64,000 nucleotides of DNA from Cytophagaceae bacterium (GTDB lineage Bacteria; Bacteroidota; Bacteroidia; Cytophagales; Spirosomataceae). The stretch is taken from assembly GCA_027491195.1 (NCBI GenBank), contig JAIXWQ010000013.1:1-64000 (forward strand). The letters are read 5' to 3'. The notes under the pieces were generated by a model, which saw only the letters and a program-made list of their open reading frames with translations, did no database searches and was not told the DNA's origin. Position 1 is the first letter of the stretch. Each line of letters starts with the position of its first letter. The translations under genes were made by a program, and so were the position numbers. Positions 62,154 through 64,000 of this stretch are shown one piece after another.

Positions 62154-62185
62154 TTTGATTAGGTGGGAAAATTAGCCTAATCAAA
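62154..62185. promoter_or_regulatory. Inverted repeat TTTGATTAGG-N12-CCTAATCAAA
   Basis: A perfect 10-bp inverted repeat 13 bp upstream of the gene at 61415-62140. It lies in the divergent region with the AraC regulator, so a regulator bound here could switch both genes. Confidence 0.6.
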
Positions 62186-62273
62186 TTCGAAGGCCTGATT
62201 TTTTGTCTCTGTATTTGTCCACTTTTAGCTATTTTTTGTCTAAATTTCTGTATCTCATGTAGTAAAAGCCTTT

Positions 62274-63416
62274 ATGTTTGAATTTGTGCCCTATTTATCG
62301 TTTCTGACTAGTGGAGTGGGAATACTTTTTATGGGGTTTCTTTTGCTTCGGTTTTATCGGCAGCCTAAGGTTTATGGATTACTCTACGTCATTTTTGCAC
62401 TCGTCTTTTTAGAGTTTTACATTTATGCGCTGACCTCTAAGCATATTTACCAAATGCTTTTCTTATTACGAACCCCTAATATTATTCGGGCCTTTTTGCC
62501 AATTGTGCTGTTTTTATATGTGCGATCCATGGTTCATCCACAGAAAAAAATCCAAGGATTCATGTGGTTTCATTTTATTTTTCCTGTCAGTATTTTGATT
62601 GGATTGTTTCCTGATTTGATATTATCCGCTGCAGAAAAGACGGTGATTTTAGATCATTATTACCAAAAGAATAATTACTTCATTAACACACCATCTGGCT
62701 GGATTCCTGCGGGTTACGTGCAGCCAGTTTCCATAGTAGTGGGTGTAATCTATGGCGCGCTAACGCTATTAACTATTGCACAAGCAAAGAAGATATATGG
62801 CTTAAACTATGTATTAATGAATAAGCAATCTCTATTCTGGCTGAATTTATTGAGTGCTACCGTATTCCTATATTTCTTGCTTCAATTATATCAATACCTG
62901 AATTTATTTGTCAATAATAGCTTCGATCCACCCTCACAAATAATCAAGTGTGTCATCGGGATTTTCTTGTTTTCTTATTTCATCAGTACGCCTAATGTGC
63001 AGGAGAATATGGATGGATGTATTTTGCCAAAAGAAAAGGGGATGCCATCCGTCGGAGAAATTCTTCCTACTTTACTAGAAAAAAGCCCAGAATCAAAGGC
63101 CCTGAGTACGTATTTGTCTGAATCGAAATGCTTTTTGGAGGAGGATTTAGATTTGGCAGCTTTGGCAAAAAGCCTAGAAATGAGTTCGGTCAAATTATCA
63201 AAACTCATTAAGCAAGCCTATGGAATGTCTTTTGCCGAATTAATTAATCGTTTCCGCATTCATCATTTTCTTTCGCAGAAGGAATCGTTTACACAGTATA
63301 CCTTAGAAACTTATATCTACCAAAGTGGCTTCGCGAATCGCTCTACTTTTTACGCTGCTTTTAAAAAGTATGTGGGAGTCAACCCGAGCTTTTATTTGAA
63401 AGAAATAAAGCGATAA
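62274..63416 (+). CDS. Membrane-anchored AraC-type regulator, second copy
   Basis: A 380-residue protein with about seven hydrophobic helices in the first 240 residues. The C-terminal AraC domain reads EDLDLAALAKSLEMSSVKLSKLIKQAYGMSFAELINRFRIH and YIYQSGFANRSTFYAAFKKYVGVNPSFYLK. It has the same layout as the regulator at 19269. It probably senses an envelope or external signal and controls the divergent secreted protein. The ATG at 62274 lies well within the divergent gap. Confidence 0.87.
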   Translation: MFEFVPYLSFLTSGVGILFMGFLLLRFYRQPKVYGLLYVIFALVFLEFYIYALTSKHIYQMLFLLRTPNIIRAFLPIVLFLYVRSMVHPQKKIQGFMWFHFIFPVSILIGLFPDLILSAAEKTVILDHYYQKNNYFINTPSGWIPAGYVQPVSIVVGVIYGALTLLTIAQAKKIYGLNYVLMNKQSLFWLNLLSATVFLYFLLQLYQYLNLFVNNSFDPPSQIIKCVIGIFLFSYFISTPNVQENMDGCILPKEKGMPSVGEILPTLLEKSPESKALSTYLSESKCFLEEDLDLAALAKSLEMSSVKLSKLIKQAYGMSFAELINRFRIHHFLSQKESFTQYTLETYIYQSGFANRSTFYAAFKKYVGVNPSFYLKEIKR

Positions 63417-63461
63417 TTGTATTCATAATCATTTAATAAAATGAAACCGTATTTAATTGAC

Positions 63462-63469
63462 TAGATTTG
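63462..63469 (+). promoter_or_regulatory. Promoter -7 box TAGATTTG before the glycosyltransferase
   Basis: Exact TAnnTTTG match, 40 nt before the ATG at 63510. No clear -33 TTG at the usual distance. Confidence 0.5.
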
Positions 63470-63509
63470 CATCCGTTAACCTATATTGGTGAGTATTTAG
63501 TTACGACTC

Positions 63510-64000
63510 ATGTCTAAAAATGTAAAAATTTCCGTGTTGATGGCGGTCTACAATACGGAATTTTCTTTAACCAAAAGAGCCATTGATTCCGTTTTACAGC
63601 AAGATTTTCAAGATTTCGAACTGATCATTATTGATGATGGTAGTAAGGGAAATGACCGAAAAGAGTTATTAGCTTACGTCGAAAAATACGAGGATAAAAT
63701 CGTTTACATCCGCCATAGCAATCGTGGCCAAGCAGAATCCATTAATCGGGGTGTGTTGATCAGCACGGGTGAATTCATCACGATTTTAGATAGCGATGAT
63801 GAATACAAAGTCCATCATTTAAGTTCTTGTTTGCAGGAAATGGAGCATGTCGATTTGATTTGTTCTACTGCGGAAACGGTCGTGGATTCAGTCGAAGATT
63901 ATTATGTTCCTGATAAAAATGATTTGAGCAAGCCGATACATTTGGATGATGCGATTCTTTTTGGGACTTTATTTGGTCACCAAAAAGTGTTCAAGAGTAT
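63510..64000 (+). CDS. Family 2 glycosyltransferase (partial, 3' end outside window)
   Basis: An open frame starting MSKNVKISVLMAVYNTEF runs to the window edge (163 codons). The GT-A fold of family 2 is evident: ISVLMAVYN, LQQDFQDFELIIIDDGS, the acceptor region RHSNRGQAESINRGV and the metal site LDSDDEY (DxD). It transfers a sugar from a nucleotide donor, usually for surface polysaccharides. Confidence 0.9.
   Translation, partial: MSKNVKISVLMAVYNTEFSLTKRAIDSVLQQDFQDFELIIIDDGSKGNDRKELLAYVEKYEDKIVYIRHSNRGQAESINRGVLISTGEFITILDSDDEYKVHHLSSCLQEMEHVDLICSTAETVVDSVEDYYVPDKNDLSKPIHLDDAILFGTLFGHQKVFKS

Overview
The window looks like a chromosome segment of a Bacteroidota bacterium of the Cytophagales type. 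The evidence is moderate-to-low GC, type IX secretion signatures (a PorP/SprF protein beside a giant CHU_C-type adhesin), TonB receptors with OMP beta-barrels, many short signal peptides of the MKKLLLL...AQ type, and promoters with the Bacteroidetes TAnnTTTG box. A retinal-based proton pump with its own retinal and carotenoid genes suggests a sunlit, probably freshwater habitat. An Aquirufa-like relative is plausible, but this is inference.

Layout. 0.2-5.5 kb: a radical SAM protein, a 35-residue Lys-rich gene missed by length cut-offs, a hydrolase coupled to a flavin monooxygenase, and an esterase. 5.6-9.6 kb: secreted hydrolases, an ACT-domain protein with a signal peptide, and a SnoaL-esterase-beta-lactamase-fold operon. 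9.8-12.3 kb: an unusual DNA-binding-like protein, a DMT transporter and a small protein, flanked by 10-bp-phased repeats. 12.3-23.5 kb: a zinc metalloprotease, PhyH dioxygenase with AraC regulator, a Fic protein with a perfect operator palindrome, SnoaL/NTF2-like proteins, a membrane AraC regulator, a Tat-exported oxidoreductase and a WYL regulator. 23.5-29.9 kb: PorP/SprF and a 1827-residue adhesin with 15 Ig-like repeats. 29.9-36.3 kb: a BASS transporter, a Rieske/beta-barrel/YceI/cytochrome operon, and DUF4956 with a TonB receptor. 36.5-47.5 kb: a TonB receptor, cytochrome-sugar dehydrogenase, M14 peptidase and three more hydrolases. 47.5-55.2 kb: metallochaperone, flavin proteins, more esterases and a thioesterase. 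55.2-58.0 kb: rhodopsin, blh and crtY. 58.1-64 kb: GH10 xylanase, hydrolases, a second membrane AraC regulator, and the start of a glycosyltransferase.

Two themes connect the genes. First, thirteen serine hydrolases lie in about 59 kb, mostly secreted and from several folds, which suggests scavenging of esters, peptides and polysaccharides at the cell surface. Second, crtY, blh and the rhodopsin gene make beta-carotene, cleave it to retinal and use it in a DTE-type proton pump. This pump has Gly at the carotenoid-antenna window position.

The strongest candidate for something undescribed is a three-copy palindrome, TGTTCCC-N12-GGGAACA. In each copy its centre lies exactly 54.5 bp from a TAnnTTTG-like promoter box, ahead of the SnoaL operon at 9629, the SnoaL lipoprotein gene at 18756 and the hydrolase-ACT pair at 5608. 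It looks like the site of an activator controlling a secreted hydrolase/SnoaL regulon. No stretch over 300 bases lacks a gene.
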